In this document: one piece after another, positions 55,098 to 64,000 of the stretch | Position numbering within the stretch: position 1 is the first letter of the stretch | How the letters are laid out: the number at the start of each line of letters is the position of its first letter | Origin: Massilia sp. BJB1822 | Lineage (GTDB): Bacteria > Pseudomonadota > Gammaproteobacteria > Burkholderiales > Burkholderiaceae_D | Reading direction: 5' to 3' | Length of the DNA stretch: 64,000 nt | Assembly (NCBI RefSeq): GCF_013369485.1 | Contig: NZ_JABWEB010000003.1 | Location: 1-64,000, forward strand | Program-made: the position numbers and the translations under genes | Notes under the pieces: generated by a model | Seen by the model: only the letters and a program-made list of their open reading frames with translations | Database searches by the model: none | Told to the model about the DNA's origin: nothing

Positions 55098-55904
55098 TCA
55101 GCGGCGACGTCTTACGCAAGCGGTGAGCATCAGCCCGGCCAGCAGCATGATGTAGGTCGACGGTTCTGGTACAGGCGTAGGCATATAGCCCATGGAGTTT
55201 GCGAAGGAGCTGACGTTCAGTCCGCTGCCTTGTCCGGCATTCGTCAAATTGTCATAGCGGACCAGCAGCGTATCGGCGATGTGCTCAGTTTTAACACCGT
55301 TGTTGTTTTGCTCATAAAAAGAGCTGAGCGTCTTGATTTCGGACAGTGTTGTGTCGTATACGCCATCCACGTAGGTGACGACGCCCAACCAGGACATGGC
55401 AAAAGCCCAGTCGCCGGCTTGGGAGGTCCGGCCATTCAAGGTGGTGTTTGCCGTGAAAATGACGCCTGTCTTCGGCGACAGGATGAAGTTTGTAATGCCG
55501 CTGCTGGCATTTGCGGAGGTTTGGATATAGGTATAAGTGCCGTCGCCGCGGATTTGAGCGGTGACGCCCAAGCTCAGTGAATCCAGTGTGCCACTGCTGG
55601 TGACGTAACCTTGCATGCTGCCAGTGCCGTGCGTTCTGCCCATGCTAATCGGTGCAAGATCGCGTGAGCCAAAGGTTTGAAAAGCCACTTGATTGCCTTC
55701 GAAACCAGCCTGAAGCGAGCTCGGCCCAGTGGCCATGCCGTAGTCTACAAAAATCAGTGATGGAGAAATGCCGTCATTCAAGTCGAGGTCAATCAACTGA
55801 TATGAAACCCCGCTTACGGTCGCGTTGGAAGTGGCTTCGGCAGATGCGGCGCCGCAAATAGACATGCTCGCAACGAGGGCGGCGGCAAGATAAATTTTGT
55901 TCAT
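55098..55904 (-). CDS. PEP-CTERM sorted exported protein
   Basis: The product has 268 residues from ATG 55902-55904. A signal peptide (MNKIYLAAALVASMSICGAASA) and a C-terminal PEP-CTERM signal are present: PVPEP, a hydrophobic stretch (TYIMLLAGLMLTAC) and RRRR. An exosortase elsewhere in the genome would process it during export. The mature part is Gly/Ser/Thr-rich and beta-like, with no known domain. A perfect GntR-type operator lies 146 bp upstream, so it may share control with the lactate module. Confidence 0.85.
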   Translation of the reverse strand: MNKIYLAAALVASMSICGAASAEATSNATVSGVSYQLIDLDLNDGISPSLIFVDYGMATGPSSLQAGFEGNQVAFQTFGSRDLAPISMGRTHGTGSMQGYVTSSGTLDSLSLGVTAQIRGDGTYTYIQTSANASSGITNFILSPKTGVIFTANTTLNGRTSQAGDWAFAMSWLGVVTYVDGVYDTTLSEIKTLSSFYEQNNNGVKTEHIADTLLVRYDNLTNAGQGSGLNVSSFANSMGYMPTPVPEPSTYIMLLAGLMLTACVRRRR

Positions 55905-56049
55905 GGTGTTCTCGCATTGATTTTGTGCAAATAACACTATCATGAAATTTTTGCCAAAAGTGCATCTTTTGAAAATACCTCCCATAACTAGGTATGCCCT
56001 TCGGCTGGGCGCTTCCAATTTGCATCAATGTATTTGCCAGTCCAGTGTT

Positions 56050-56064
56050 ACTGGTAGGACCAGT
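56050..56064. promoter_or_regulatory. Perfect LldR/FadR-type operator at the lldR 3' end
   Basis: ACTGGT-AGG-ACCAGT is a perfect inverted repeat with 6-base arms and a 3-base spacer, fitting the TGGTnnnACCA box of FadR-subfamily GntR regulators. It ends one base before the TAA of lldR, between lldR and the PEP-CTERM gene. It could act with the upstream operator by looping or control the PEP-CTERM gene. Confidence 0.65.
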
Positions 56065-56781
56065 TTATTCTTTGTCATTGCCGTCGACTTGGCTGCGCAC
56101 ATAATCGATATGACTTTGCATGGCGGTGCGTGCCTCTTCCTGACGGTGGGCGCGGATCGCGTCGCATACCACGCGGTGCTGCTCCAATAGTTGCGCCGAT
56201 ACCTTTTCGTCCTGCCGCCGCATGCCTGTGCCGTTCAGCGTGATGTGTTCGCGCAGCATGCCGATGATGCTCGCATGTAGATGCAGGAACATGGAATTGT
56301 GCGAGGCGAGGGCGATGGCTTCGTGCAGCTTGGCGTCGGCTGCCGCTTCGGCGGCCATGTCCTCATCGCGGCGCGCCTGTTCCAGTTGGTCCATCAGGAG
56401 GCCGATTCTTTCCACGTCTTCGTCATCGGCGCGCATGGCGGCGAAGTAGGCGGTGGCGCCTTCGAGCACGCGGCGGAATTCGAGAATGTCGTCGCGCAGG
56501 GCAGGGTGGTCGGCCACCAGTTGGCCCCAGGGCGAGGCGATGCCGGTGCGCAGCTGGTCGGTGACGTAGACGCCCGCGCCGGGACGGCTGCGCACCAGCC
56601 CCCGCGCCGCAAGGCGCTGCACCGCTTCGCGCACCGTGTTGCGCGAGACTTCGTACTGCTCGGCCAGCACGCGCTCGGAGGGCAGGCGCGAGCCGGGCGG
56701 CAGGCTGCCTTCGAGTAGCGCCTTTTCCAGCTGCCGCATCACTTCTTCCACCCGTCCCTGGGCTTGCGCCATCGCCGTCAT
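56065..56781 (-). CDS. lldR: GntR/FadR-family regulator LldR
   Basis: The product has 238 residues; ATG 56779-56781 has an AGGAGA ribosome site, and in-frame ATGs further upstream lack one. The GntR winged helix is visible (LPPGSRLPSERVLAEQYEVS, RNTVREAVQRLAARGLV), followed by an FCD ligand domain (LEFRRVLEGATAYFAAMRAD, KLHEAIALASHNSMFLHLHA). Divergent lutA and matching TGGTnnnACCA sites point to a lactate-responsive repressor. It is released from DNA when L- or D-lactate binds, by analogy with known LldR proteins. Confidence 0.88.
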   Translation of the reverse strand: MTAMAQAQGRVEEVMRQLEKALLEGSLPPGSRLPSERVLAEQYEVSRNTVREAVQRLAARGLVRSRPGAGVYVTDQLRTGIASPWGQLVADHPALRDDILEFRRVLEGATAYFAAMRADDEDVERIGLLMDQLEQARRDEDMAAEAAADAKLHEAIALASHNSMFLHLHASIIGMLREHITLNGTGMRRQDEKVSAQLLEQHRVVCDAIRAHRQEEARTAMQSHIDYVRSQVDGNDKE

Positions 56782-56813
56782 TTTTTCTCCTGTTGTTTTG
56801 AGTGTACACCGAC

Positions 56814-56824
56814 TGGTCCTACCA
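56814..56824. promoter_or_regulatory. LldR-type operator in the lldR-lutA divergent region
   Basis: TGGTCCTACCA has 4-base arms (TGGT/ACCA) with a 3-base spacer. It lies between the divergent starts of lldR (56781) and lutA (56907). It shares its core with the perfect repeat at the lldR 3' end, so both are probably bound by LldR. Confidence 0.65.
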
Positions 56825-56906
56825 ATTTGTGCCGCAGGACTGGCGGTGGAATTATGCGTCGAGCTCAAAGAATACGCAAAGCGGCTCGATGCAAAAGGAG
56901 ACAGGC

Positions 56907-57740
56907 ATGAAAGAGCGACATTATCCCCAAGCCCCCAAGCACGTGTACCTGTTCGGCACTTGCCTGGTCGATCTGTTCGTACCGCAGGCTGGCCTTGACG
57001 CAGTGCGCCTGCTGGAGCGGGAGGGCGTCACCGTCCACTATCCGCAGGGACAGAGCTGCTGCGGCCAGCCTGCCTACAGCAGCGGCAATCCGGAACAGGC
57101 GAAGCAGGTGGCGCGCGCGCAACTGGCGTTGCTCCAGGAAGAGTGGCCGGTAGTCGTGCCATCCGGTTCCTGCGCCGGCATGATGCGCCACCACTGGCCG
57201 CAGCTGTTTGCCGACGATGCGGAAATGGCGGCGCTGGCGCGTTCCGTGAGCGAACGGATTTACGAGCTGACGGAGTTCCTGCTCAAGGTGTTGCGGGTCG
57301 ATTATTCGGGGCTGATCGCAGCCGATGCGCAGACCGAGAAAGTCGTGCTGCATACCTCCTGCGGCGCGCGGCGCGAAATGGGCACGCGCCAGCACGGCGT
57401 GGAGCTGGTGGACAGTCTGCCGGGCGTAACGCGGGTCGAACACGAACGCGAGTCGGAGTGCTGCGGCTTTGGCGGCACCTTCTCGCTAAAACATCCCGAT
57501 ATTTCGGGCGCCATGGTTAAGGACAAGGTGGCCTCGGCCTGCGCCACCGGCTGCGGCAAGCTGGTCTCGGCGGATTGCGGCTGCCTGCTGAATATCGGCC
57601 ACGCGGCGGCCTATCAGGGTAAGCGGCTTGAGGTCGAGCATATGGCCAGCTTCCTGTGGCGACGGGTCGAACAGGCCACGACTGGTGCCGCGCCCAGCGC
57701 CTCGCAAGACCTGGCTGAAAAAATCGAGGTGGCGGCATGA
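56907..57740 (+). CDS. lutA: L-lactate utilisation Fe-S protein LutA/LldE
   Basis: The product has 277 residues from ATG 56907, with AAAGGAG 6 bases upstream. Two cysteine-rich CCG motifs typical of this family are visible (GQSCCGQPAY and CCGFGGTF), plus further Cys in CGARREMG and CATGCGKLVSADCGCL. LutA is one subunit of the cytoplasmic LutABC complex that oxidises L-lactate to pyruvate. The gene overlaps lutC by 4 bp. Confidence 0.92.
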   Translation: MKERHYPQAPKHVYLFGTCLVDLFVPQAGLDAVRLLEREGVTVHYPQGQSCCGQPAYSSGNPEQAKQVARAQLALLQEEWPVVVPSGSCAGMMRHHWPQLFADDAEMAALARSVSERIYELTEFLLKVLRVDYSGLIAADAQTEKVVLHTSCGARREMGTRQHGVELVDSLPGVTRVEHERESECCGFGGTFSLKHPDISGAMVKDKVASACATGCGKLVSADCGCLLNIGHAAAYQGKRLEVEHMASFLWRRVEQATTGAAPSASQDLAEKIEVAA

Positions 57741-58444
57741 GCGGCCCTGGACCACGCGAGCGCATGCTGGGCCGTCTGCGCGCCGCTTCCCATGACGCTG
57801 CGGCAACCAAGACCTTGCCCTTGCTGGATCACCGCATCGACGTGCATTTTGCCCGTCGCCGTCCGCACTCGGCAGCGGCGGCGGACCCGGTGGCGGCCAT
57901 GCAGGCTGCGCTTACCGCCTCCCATGCGACGGTATGGCGCGCGACCAGCGACGAATGGCCGGCGCAACTTGCGCAAAAACTCAGCGAGGCGAATATCCGC
58001 CATCTGCTGCTGGATAGCGCGAGAGCGGAGGCGGCTGCGCTCAAGGCTGCGCTGCCTGCGCAGCTGAAAACCCTGGATTTCGACCGCCCGCTGGAAGAGT
58101 GGAAATCCGAGCTGTTCAGCGGTGTGGATGCCGGCTTCACCGTGGCCCGTTCCGGCATCGCGGCCACCGGCACGCTGATCCTGGCGCCGGATGCCGGCAC
58201 GCCGCGGACCGTGTCGCTGGTGCCGCCGCTGCATATCGCGCTGGTCTACGCCTCCACCCTGCACGCCGATCTGCACGCGGCGGTGCATGCCGAGCGCTGG
58301 GCCGAGGGCATGCCGTCCAATCTGGTGTTGGTGTCCGGGCCATCCAAGACTTCGGACATCCAGCAAACCCTGGCCTACGGCGCGCATGGTCCGCGCTGGC
58401 TGTGGGTGATTATTGTCGACGACCTGGCTGGAGGCATGCGATGA
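57737..58444 (+). CDS. lutC: L-lactate utilisation protein LutC/LldG
   Basis: The product has 235 residues of the LUD (YkgG) family. The C-terminal part (FTVARSGIAATGTLILAPDA, RTVSLVPPLHIALVY, VLVSGPSKTSDIQQTLAYGA, HGPRWLWVIIVD) is diagnostic. It is a LutABC complex subunit. It overlaps lutA and lutB by 4 bp each, so the three are translated together. Order A-C-B differs from the lutABC order of Bacillus but is common in proteobacteria. Confidence 0.92.
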   Translation: MSGPGPRERMLGRLRAASHDAAATKTLPLLDHRIDVHFARRRPHSAAAADPVAAMQAALTASHATVWRATSDEWPAQLAQKLSEANIRHLLLDSARAEAAALKAALPAQLKTLDFDRPLEEWKSELFSGVDAGFTVARSGIAATGTLILAPDAGTPRTVSLVPPLHIALVYASTLHADLHAAVHAERWAEGMPSNLVLVSGPSKTSDIQQTLAYGAHGPRWLWVIIVDDLAGGMR

Positions 58445-59886
58445 GCGCACAGACCTTGCATTTCGTGCCTTCGGCCGACTTCCACGCCCGCGCCCGTGCC
58501 GCGCTGGACGATCCCAAGCTGCGCCAGAGCTTCCGCGGCGCGATGGATTTCTTGCAGGGCAAGCGCAGCGCGCAATTCCCGGATGCGAATGAGCTGGAGC
58601 AGTTGCGCGATCTGGGGGAGGCCGTGCGCAAGCATGCGCTGGCCCATCTGCCCGATCTGCTGGTGCAGCTTGAAGAAAAGCTGACCGAGGCCGGCGTCCA
58701 GGTGCACTGGGCGGAAGATGCCGAGGAAGCGAAGCGCATCATCTTCGGCATCGCGCAACAGAACAAGGCGCGCCGCATCATCAAAGGCAAGTCGATGGCA
58801 AGCGAGGAAATCGAACTGAATCACTACCTGGCCGAGCGCGGCGTCGCCTGCATGGAATCGGATATGGGCGAGTACATCGTGCAGATGGCCGGCGAAAAGC
58901 CTTCGCACATCGTCATGCCCGCGATCCACAAGACGCGCGCCGATATCGGCGAGCTGTTCGAGCAGAACATCCCCGACACGCCCTACACCGAGGACGTGGA
59001 CACCTTGATCCAGACCGGCCGCCGCGCCCTGCGCCAGGCTTTCGTCGATGCCGATATCGGCCTGTCCGGCGTCAACTTCGCCGCCGCCGATACCGGCACG
59101 CTCTGGCTGGTGGAGAACGAGGGTAATGGCCGCCTGTCCACCACAGTGCCGGACATTCATATCGCCATCATGGGCATGGAAAAAGTGGTGGCGAAGCTGG
59201 AGCACATCGTGCCGCTGGCCAGCCTGCTGACGCGTTCCGCCACCGGCCAGGCCATCACCACCTATTTCAACCTGATTTCCGGCCCGCGCCGTCCCGGCGA
59301 AAAGGACGGTCCGCGCCAGCTGCACCTGGTCCTGCTCGACAACGGCCGCAGCCAGGCCTATGCCGACGAGCAGTTGCGCGCCACGCTGCAGTGCATCCGC
59401 TGCGGCGCCTGCATGAACCACTGCCCGGTATATACCCGCGTCGGCGGCCATGCCTATGGCACGACGTATCCCGGTCCGATCGGCAAGATCATTTCGCCCC
59501 ATCTGCTTGGCCTGGAAGCGACAGCCGACCTGGCCACCGCCTCCAGCCTATGCGGCGCCTGCGCAGAAGTCTGTCCGGTGCGCATCCCGATTCCGCAACT
59601 GCTGGTGCGTTTGCGCAGTGAAGCGAACCGCAATCCAGACGAGGAAGTGGCCCATCCGCTGCGCGGGCAGGGCGCCAAATACTCGCGCGGCGAACGCCTG
59701 GTATGGCGCTTCTGGAGCGGTGCTTTTGCCAGCCCTACGGCCTACCGCAGCTTCCGCTGGGCTGCCACGCGCCTGCGCGCGCTCGCGCCGAAGCAGCAAA
59801 TGGGCTGGACCGATCATCGCGAACCCTTGCAGCCGGCCGCGCGCAGCCTGGCCGATCTGCTGAAAGCTCGAGGCCAGCCCGAATAG
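58441..59886 (+). CDS. lutB: L-lactate utilisation Fe-S protein LutB/LldF
   Basis: The product has 481 residues. The LUD domain is visible (LVENEGNGRLSTTVPDIHIA, MEKVVAKLEHIVPLASLLTR). Two [4Fe-4S] motifs follow: C318-x2-C321-x2-C324-x3-C328 and C371-x2-C374-x3-C378. This is the electron-transfer subunit of the LutABC L-lactate oxidising complex. It overlaps lutC by 4 bp and is 59 bp upstream of lldP. Confidence 0.93.
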   Translation: MSAQTLHFVPSADFHARARAALDDPKLRQSFRGAMDFLQGKRSAQFPDANELEQLRDLGEAVRKHALAHLPDLLVQLEEKLTEAGVQVHWAEDAEEAKRIIFGIAQQNKARRIIKGKSMASEEIELNHYLAERGVACMESDMGEYIVQMAGEKPSHIVMPAIHKTRADIGELFEQNIPDTPYTEDVDTLIQTGRRALRQAFVDADIGLSGVNFAAADTGTLWLVENEGNGRLSTTVPDIHIAIMGMEKVVAKLEHIVPLASLLTRSATGQAITTYFNLISGPRRPGEKDGPRQLHLVLLDNGRSQAYADEQLRATLQCIRCGACMNHCPVYTRVGGHAYGTTYPGPIGKIISPHLLGLEATADLATASSLCGACAEVCPVRIPIPQLLVRLRSEANRNPDEEVAHPLRGQGAKYSRGERLVWRFWSGAFASPTAYRSFRWAATRLRALAPKQQMGWTDHREPLQPAARSLADLLKARGQPE

Positions 59887-59945
59887 ACATCCATCACACA
59901 GCCTGACGCGTCAAATTTCACATAAAACTATAGAAGGAGACTGAC

Positions 59946-61688
59946 ATGCAAGCCTGGCATCAACTCTACACGCCCCTGGGTAGCCTCTGGCTGTCCACAC
60001 TGGTGGCGGCCATACCGATTATTTTCTTTTTCCTCGCACTGGCCGTGCTGCGCATCAAAGGCCATATCGCGGGCGCTATCACCCTGTTGCTGGCTCTGGG
60101 AGTCGCCATTATCGGGTATGGCATGCCGGTGCCGCAGGCGCTCGCTGCGGCGGGGTACGGCTTTGTCTACGGCCTGTGGCCGATTTCCTGGATCATCATC
60201 ACCGCCGTCTTCCTGTACAAGATCGTGGACAAGACCGGACAGCTGGAAATCATCCGCGCCTCCATCATGTCAGTGACGGACGACCAGCGCCTGCAAATGC
60301 TGCTGATCGGCTTTGCCTTCGGCGCTTTCCTGGAAGGTGCGGCGGGCTTTGGTGCGCCGGTGGCGATCACCTCGGCCCTGCTGGTCGGCCTGGGCTTCAA
60401 TCCGCTGTACGCGGCGGGACTGTGCCTGATCGCCAATACCGCGCCGGTGGCGTTTGGCGCGATGGGCATTCCCATCATCGTAGCGGGTCAGGTGACGGGA
60501 CTGGATGCCTTCCATATCGGCGCCATGGCGGGCCGCCAGTTGCCGCTGCTGTCGCTGTTCGTGCCATTCTGGCTGGTATTCATGATGGACGGCGTGCGCG
60601 GCGTGAAGCAGACCTGGCCTGCGGCGCTGGTGGCGGGCGGCAGTTTCGCCGTCACCCAGTACTTCACCGCCAACCATATCGGCCCCGAACTGCCCGACAT
60701 CACTTCGGCCCTGGTCTGCCTGTTCGCGCTGACGGCCTTCCTGAAAGTGTGGCAGCCGGCATCGGCCAAATCGCGCGCGGCGGCGGCTGGGGTGGGCGGC
60801 GTGGAAAGCGCAGGCGGCGGCGCGGCCGTGCTGAGCGCCTTTGGTAGTGGCGGCGCGTCCGCCGCCGCTGCCGGCTCCTTCGGCGCACGCAAGGAAAGGC
60901 GTTCTCCATACAGCACCGCGCAAACGGTGCGGGCCTGGGCGCCGTTCGGCATCCTGACGGCGATCGTCACGGTATGGAGCCTGCCGCAGTTCAAGGCGCT
61001 GTTCGCGGCCAAGGGCGCGCTGGCGGGCATGGTCTTCAAGTTCAAGATCCCTTACCTCGACCAGCTGGTGATCAAGACCGCGCCCATCGTCACCAGCGAC
61101 AAGCCGTATGAGGCGGTGCTGAAGCTGGACCTGCTGTCCGCAGTCGGCACGGCCATCTTGCTGACGGCCCTGATCTCCATCGTGATGCTGCGCATGAAGC
61201 CGGGTGCGGCCTTGAAGGCTTTCGGCGAAACCATCGTGGAGCTGCGCCGTCCCGTGCTGTCCATCGGCCTGGTGCTGGGCTTTGCCTTCGTCGCCAACTA
61301 TTCGGGCATGTCATCGACCTTGGCCCTGCTGCTGGCGGGCAGCGGCGCGCTGTTCCCCTTCTTTTCGCCCTTCCTGGGCTGGCTGGGCGTCTTCCTGACC
61401 GGCTCGGACACCTCGTCGAATGCGCTGTTCTGCTCCCTGCAAAGCACCACGGCGCACCAGATCGGCGTCTCGGACACGCTGTTGGTGGCGGCCAACACCA
61501 CCGGCGGCGTGACCGGCAAGATGATTTCGCCGCAGTCGATCGCCGTCGCCTGCGCCGCTGCCGGCCTGGTTGGGCGCGAATCGGACCTGTTCCGCTTCAC
61601 GCTGAAACACAGCCTGCTGTTCGCCCTGATCGTAGCTGTCATCACGGTGCTGCAGGCTTACTTCCTGACAGGAATGATCCCGGGCTAA
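59946..61688 (+). CDS. lldP: L-lactate permease
   Basis: The product has 580 residues with a GAAGGAG ribosome site. Many membrane segments match the LctP family ([75 protein letters not shown]). It imports lactate (and probably glycolate) with protons. A Gly/Ala/Ser-rich cytoplasmic linker lies between about residues 275 and 320, longer than needed for the family and before [15 protein letters not shown]. It ends the lut operon. Confidence 0.93.
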   Translation: MQAWHQLYTPLGSLWLSTLVAAIPIIFFFLALAVLRIKGHIAGAITLLLALGVAIIGYGMPVPQALAAAGYGFVYGLWPISWIIITAVFLYKIVDKTGQLEIIRASIMSVTDDQRLQMLLIGFAFGAFLEGAAGFGAPVAITSALLVGLGFNPLYAAGLCLIANTAPVAFGAMGIPIIVAGQVTGLDAFHIGAMAGRQLPLLSLFVPFWLVFMMDGVRGVKQTWPAALVAGGSFAVTQYFTANHIGPELPDITSALVCLFALTAFLKVWQPASAKSRAAAAGVGGVESAGGGAAVLSAFGSGGASAAAAGSFGARKERRSPYSTAQTVRAWAPFGILTAIVTVWSLPQFKALFAAKGALAGMVFKFKIPYLDQLVIKTAPIVTSDKPYEAVLKLDLLSAVGTAILLTALISIVMLRMKPGAALKAFGETIVELRRPVLSIGLVLGFAFVANYSGMSSTLALLLAGSGALFPFFSPFLGWLGVFLTGSDTSSNALFCSLQSTTAHQIGVSDTLLVAANTTGGVTGKMISPQSIAVACAAAGLVGRESDLFRFTLKHSLLFALIVAVITVLQAYFLTGMIPG

Positions 61689-61730
61689 GGAGGGTGTAGA
61701 ATCGCGGCGGGCTTATATTAATGGTAAGGC

Positions 61731-62393
61731 ATGAAGAAATTGAATTTGCTCGCCGCCGCCGCGCTTGCGGCCATCGGCACTCCGGCCTTTGCGGCCAGCT
61801 TCGATTGTGGCAAGGCGGTCAGCCGCGTGGAAAAACTGATCTGCGCCGACCGCACGGTGTCGCAGCAGGATGAAATACTGGCCGAGGCTTACAAGGATGC
61901 GCAGGCCAAGGCACGCGACCGCGCTTCGCTGAAACGCTGGCAGAAGGCCTGGCTGGAACGGCGCGACAACTGCGCCGATGCGGCCTGCCTGAAAAAGCTG
62001 TACGCGGAGCAGAACAACGACCTGCGCGGTTTTGCGCGCGCGTCCGGCGGCACGCATCCTGTAAGCGGCTTGTATGTGCGCTATTTCAAGGGAAAGCCGG
62101 ACAAGCACGAGGCTTCCCTCGATGTGTTCGAGCTGGATGCGGGCCGGGTGCGCCTGCTGGGCAGCGCCATTTGGGTGGGGAATGCGGCCATCGGCAATGT
62201 GAACCTGGGCGAGATCGACGGCGTGGCCCGGTTGGATGGTCGGAGCGCGGCTTATAAGGAAGAGGGCGAACAGGCTTGCCGCCTGAATCTGCACTTCGAC
62301 GGCGATACGCTGCGCATCAGCGACGACAATATGCAGTGCGGCGGCCACAATGTGAGCTTCGATGGCGAGTATCGCCGCGTAACAGGTAAATGA
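61731..62393 (+). CDS. LprI-like lysozyme-inhibitor-family protein
   Basis: The product has 220 residues with a signal peptide (NLLAAAALAAIGTPAFA). The LprI/DUF1311 motif is visible: FDCGKAVSRVEKLICADRTVS, DEILAEAYKDAQAKA and CADAACLKKLYAEQNNDL, with paired cysteines. The C-terminal half (SGLYVRYFKGKPDKHEASLDV, LGSAIWVGNAAIGNVNLGEI) is a beta domain of unknown role. LprI of mycobacteria inhibits lysozyme; other members are uncharacterised, so the periplasmic role is a family guess. It overlaps the MFS gene by 4 bp. Confidence 0.8.
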   Translation: MKKLNLLAAAALAAIGTPAFAASFDCGKAVSRVEKLICADRTVSQQDEILAEAYKDAQAKARDRASLKRWQKAWLERRDNCADAACLKKLYAEQNNDLRGFARASGGTHPVSGLYVRYFKGKPDKHEASLDVFELDAGRVRLLGSAIWVGNAAIGNVNLGEIDGVARLDGRSAAYKEEGEQACRLNLHFDGDTLRISDDNMQCGGHNVSFDGEYRRVTGK

Positions 62394-63592
62394 GCGGGGC
62401 GGGCGGCCAGCGCCGCATGCTGGCGATTCTGGCGCTGACGCAGATCGTTTCCTGGGGTTCGCTCTACTACGGCATCACCATCCTCGCGCCGCATATCCAG
62501 CGCGAGATGGGCTGGCGGCAGGAACTGGTCTACGGCGCCTTTTCCTGGAGCCTGGTGGTGGCTGGGCTGGCCGCAGCGCCAGCCGGAGCTTGGCTCGACC
62601 GCATTGGCGGGCGCGCGGTCATGGCTGGCGGCTCGCTGCTGGCGGGAGTGGGCATGATCCTGCTGTCATCGAGCGCAGCACTGTGGAGCTATTTCCTGGC
62701 CTGGACCCTGCTCGGCGCTGCCATGGCGCTGACCCTGTACGAAGCGGCTTTCGCCGCCATCAATCGCGAGTTTGCGCTGGATGCGCGCAAGGCGATTTCC
62801 ACGCTAACCTTGTTTGGCGGCTTTGCCAGCACCGTCTTCTGGCCGCTGACGCTGCAACTGGCGTCCATCCTGGATTGGCGCCAGACTTGCCTGGTCTACG
62901 CGGCCCTGCATCTGGCCGTGTGCCTGCCGGCCCATCTGCTACTGCCGGCCGCCCCTCCACGCACTAAAACGCCAGGCAAAACCGGCGCGGCCGATGCCGC
63001 GGATGGCGATTACAGCCTGCAGCAGGCGCTACGCCACCCCGCCTTCTGGAAGCTGGCCTTCGCCTTTGCCGCCAATGCCTTTATCTTCGCCGCGATGTCG
63101 GCCCACCTGATTCCCATGCTGACCCATTTCGGCCACCCGGCCGCAACCGCGGTGGCGCTGGCGGCCCTGATCGGCCCCATGCAGGTGGTCGGACGCATCG
63201 CCGAACGCCTATTCTTCCATCAGGCGCCGCCGCAGAATGTGGGCCGCTTCGCCTTCGCCGCCTTGCCGGCGGGTTTGCTGGCCTTACTGCTGCTGCATCA
63301 GCGGCAGTGGGCTGTAGCGCTCTTCTGCGTGCTGTATGGCCTGAGCAACGGCATTCAGACCATTGTGCGCGGCACTGTGCCGCAACTGCTGTTCGGCCGC
63401 CAGAACTACGGGGCCATCTCCGGCGCGATGGCGGCACCCGGCCTGGTAGGCCGGGCCACCGGTCCCTTGCTGCTCGCTGTGCTGCTGGGCGCGGGCCTGG
63501 CGCCGGATCTGCTGCTGGCCGTGTTGTTGGGGATTGCCCTGCTGGCCCTGCTGTGTTTTCTGGCTGCCACGGCGCGCATCGACCAAACTTGA
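62390..63592 (+). CDS. MFS transporter
   Basis: The product has 400 residues with about twelve membrane segments. The DRIGGR loop between segments 2 and 3 (AAPAGAWLDRIGGRAVMAGG) is the MFS signature. A cytoplasmic loop in the middle (PRTKTPGKTGAADAADGDY) separates the halves. The N-terminal run ILALTQIVSWGSLYYGITIL is seen in a subgroup of putative efflux or organic anion carriers. The substrate is unknown. Coupling to the LprI-like gene by a 4-bp overlap is notable but unexplained. Confidence 0.85.
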   Translation: MSGAGGQRRMLAILALTQIVSWGSLYYGITILAPHIQREMGWRQELVYGAFSWSLVVAGLAAAPAGAWLDRIGGRAVMAGGSLLAGVGMILLSSSAALWSYFLAWTLLGAAMALTLYEAAFAAINREFALDARKAISTLTLFGGFASTVFWPLTLQLASILDWRQTCLVYAALHLAVCLPAHLLLPAAPPRTKTPGKTGAADAADGDYSLQQALRHPAFWKLAFAFAANAFIFAAMSAHLIPMLTHFGHPAATAVALAALIGPMQVVGRIAERLFFHQAPPQNVGRFAFAALPAGLLALLLLHQRQWAVALFCVLYGLSNGIQTIVRGTVPQLLFGRQNYGAISGAMAAPGLVGRATGPLLLAVLLGAGLAPDLLLAVLLGIALLALLCFLAATARIDQT

Positions 63593-63606
63593 ACCGAGGG
63601 GACGCC

Positions 63607-64000
63607 ATGGCAGTACGGCCATATATCGAAACGGATTTCCAGGCGGTTTGCCGGATTTATCTGGACGCGAAGCGCGATGAGCTGGCGTTCGAGCGCGGCG
63701 ATTTCCTTATCACGCCGCTGGATCAGGATGCGGTCATCCGGGCAGCGTTCAAGGAATCGGCGGTACTGGTCTTTGAAAGTGACGAAGTACTCGGCTTTTC
63801 GGCGACCTTCGACGGCCAATTGCGCGCGCTATTCGTGCATAGCAGCGCCCGGGGACGTGGCGCGGGCGGGGCATTATTGAATGCGGTCTTGGCCGAGGCT
63901 CCGCAAGGCATCTCTTTGAACGTCGCCAAATCGAATGAGGGTGCCAGACGTTTCTACGAGGAGCACGGCTTTGCCGCCGTGGGCGAAATCGTCCGGCAAT
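63607..64000 (+). CDS. GNAT-family N-acetyltransferase (3' truncated by window)
   Basis: The visible 131 residues start at ATG 63607 with a GAGGGG ribosome site, 14 bp after the MFS stop. The acetyl-CoA-binding motif A is clear: LFVHSSARGRGAGGALLNAV, with the R/Q-x-x-G-x-G/A pattern RGRGAG. A later SLNVAKSNEGARRFYEEHGF is the motif B part. It likely transfers an acetyl group to a small molecule or protein N-terminus. The gene runs off the right edge. Confidence 0.82.
   Translation, partial: MAVRPYIETDFQAVCRIYLDAKRDELAFERGDFLITPLDQDAVIRAAFKESAVLVFESDEVLGFSATFDGQLRALFVHSSARGRGAGGALLNAVLAEAPQGISLNVAKSNEGARRFYEEHGFAAVGEIVRQ

Overview
The window reads as a chromosomal segment of a high-GC betaproteobacterium, most likely Oxalobacteraceae (Massilia/Duganella type). 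This is an inference from GC-rich codon use, several TonB-dependent receptors, a PEP-CTERM exported protein, an NsrR/Hmp pair, the lutABC-lldP lactate module and very large c-di-GMP signalling proteins. No rRNA, tRNA, CRISPR array, integrase or transposase was recognised.

Layout. 0-6 kb: the tail of an unknown protein, a TPR protein, an EF-hand-bearing HupE/UreJ-like membrane protein and a TonB-dependent receptor broken by an in-frame TGA, facing an ECF sigma/anti-sigma pair. 6-15.4 kb: a natural fusion of fatty acyl reductase and wax ester synthase/DGAT, a divergent lipoprotein hydrolase, an OmpR-type two-component system, nsrR with hmp and a clear operator, and a di-heme peroxidase. 15.7-27.7 kb: a polymorphic-toxin locus with a giant secreted protein made of about seven 0.63-kb tandem repeats, an RHS toxin with a Kelch-like N-terminus, and a SUKH-type immunity gene. 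27.8-37 kb: a periplasmic binding protein with its receptor, a decayed vapBC remnant, a second intact receptor, and an operon of an acetolactate-synthase-like TPP enzyme with two half-size citrate-synthase-like proteins.

37-41.7 kb: a DUF6714-like protein, an HD-GYP phosphodiesterase and a two-gene AAA ATPase/HNH nuclease module of Septu (PtuAB) type. 41.8-48.6 kb: a 1515-residue hybrid kinase joining HK, receivers, HPt, GGDEF and EAL, preceded by two paralogous substrate-binding proteins. 48.8-51 kb: a PLP aminotransferase divergent from a LysR regulator, with a perfect inverted repeat at the LysR start. 51-55 kb: a lower-GC patch of small orphan genes, several from families seen as toxin immunity proteins (DUF6882, CPCC, DUF695), with gene fragments and one attC-like element. 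55-61.7 kb: a PEP-CTERM protein and the LldR-controlled lactate module lutA-lutC-lutB-lldP, with GntR operators on both sides of lldR. 61.7-64 kb: an LprI-like protein, an MFS transporter and a truncated GNAT acetyltransferase.

The main themes are outer-membrane uptake, nitric oxide and peroxide defence, storage lipid synthesis, inter-bacterial competition, phage defence and c-di-GMP signalling. The most novel-looking items are the one-chain wax ester enzyme, the TPP/split citrate-synthase operon, the repeat protein paired with the RHS toxin, and the kinase/GGDEF/EAL fusion. Function names rest on motifs and domain order read by eye; no database search was possible.
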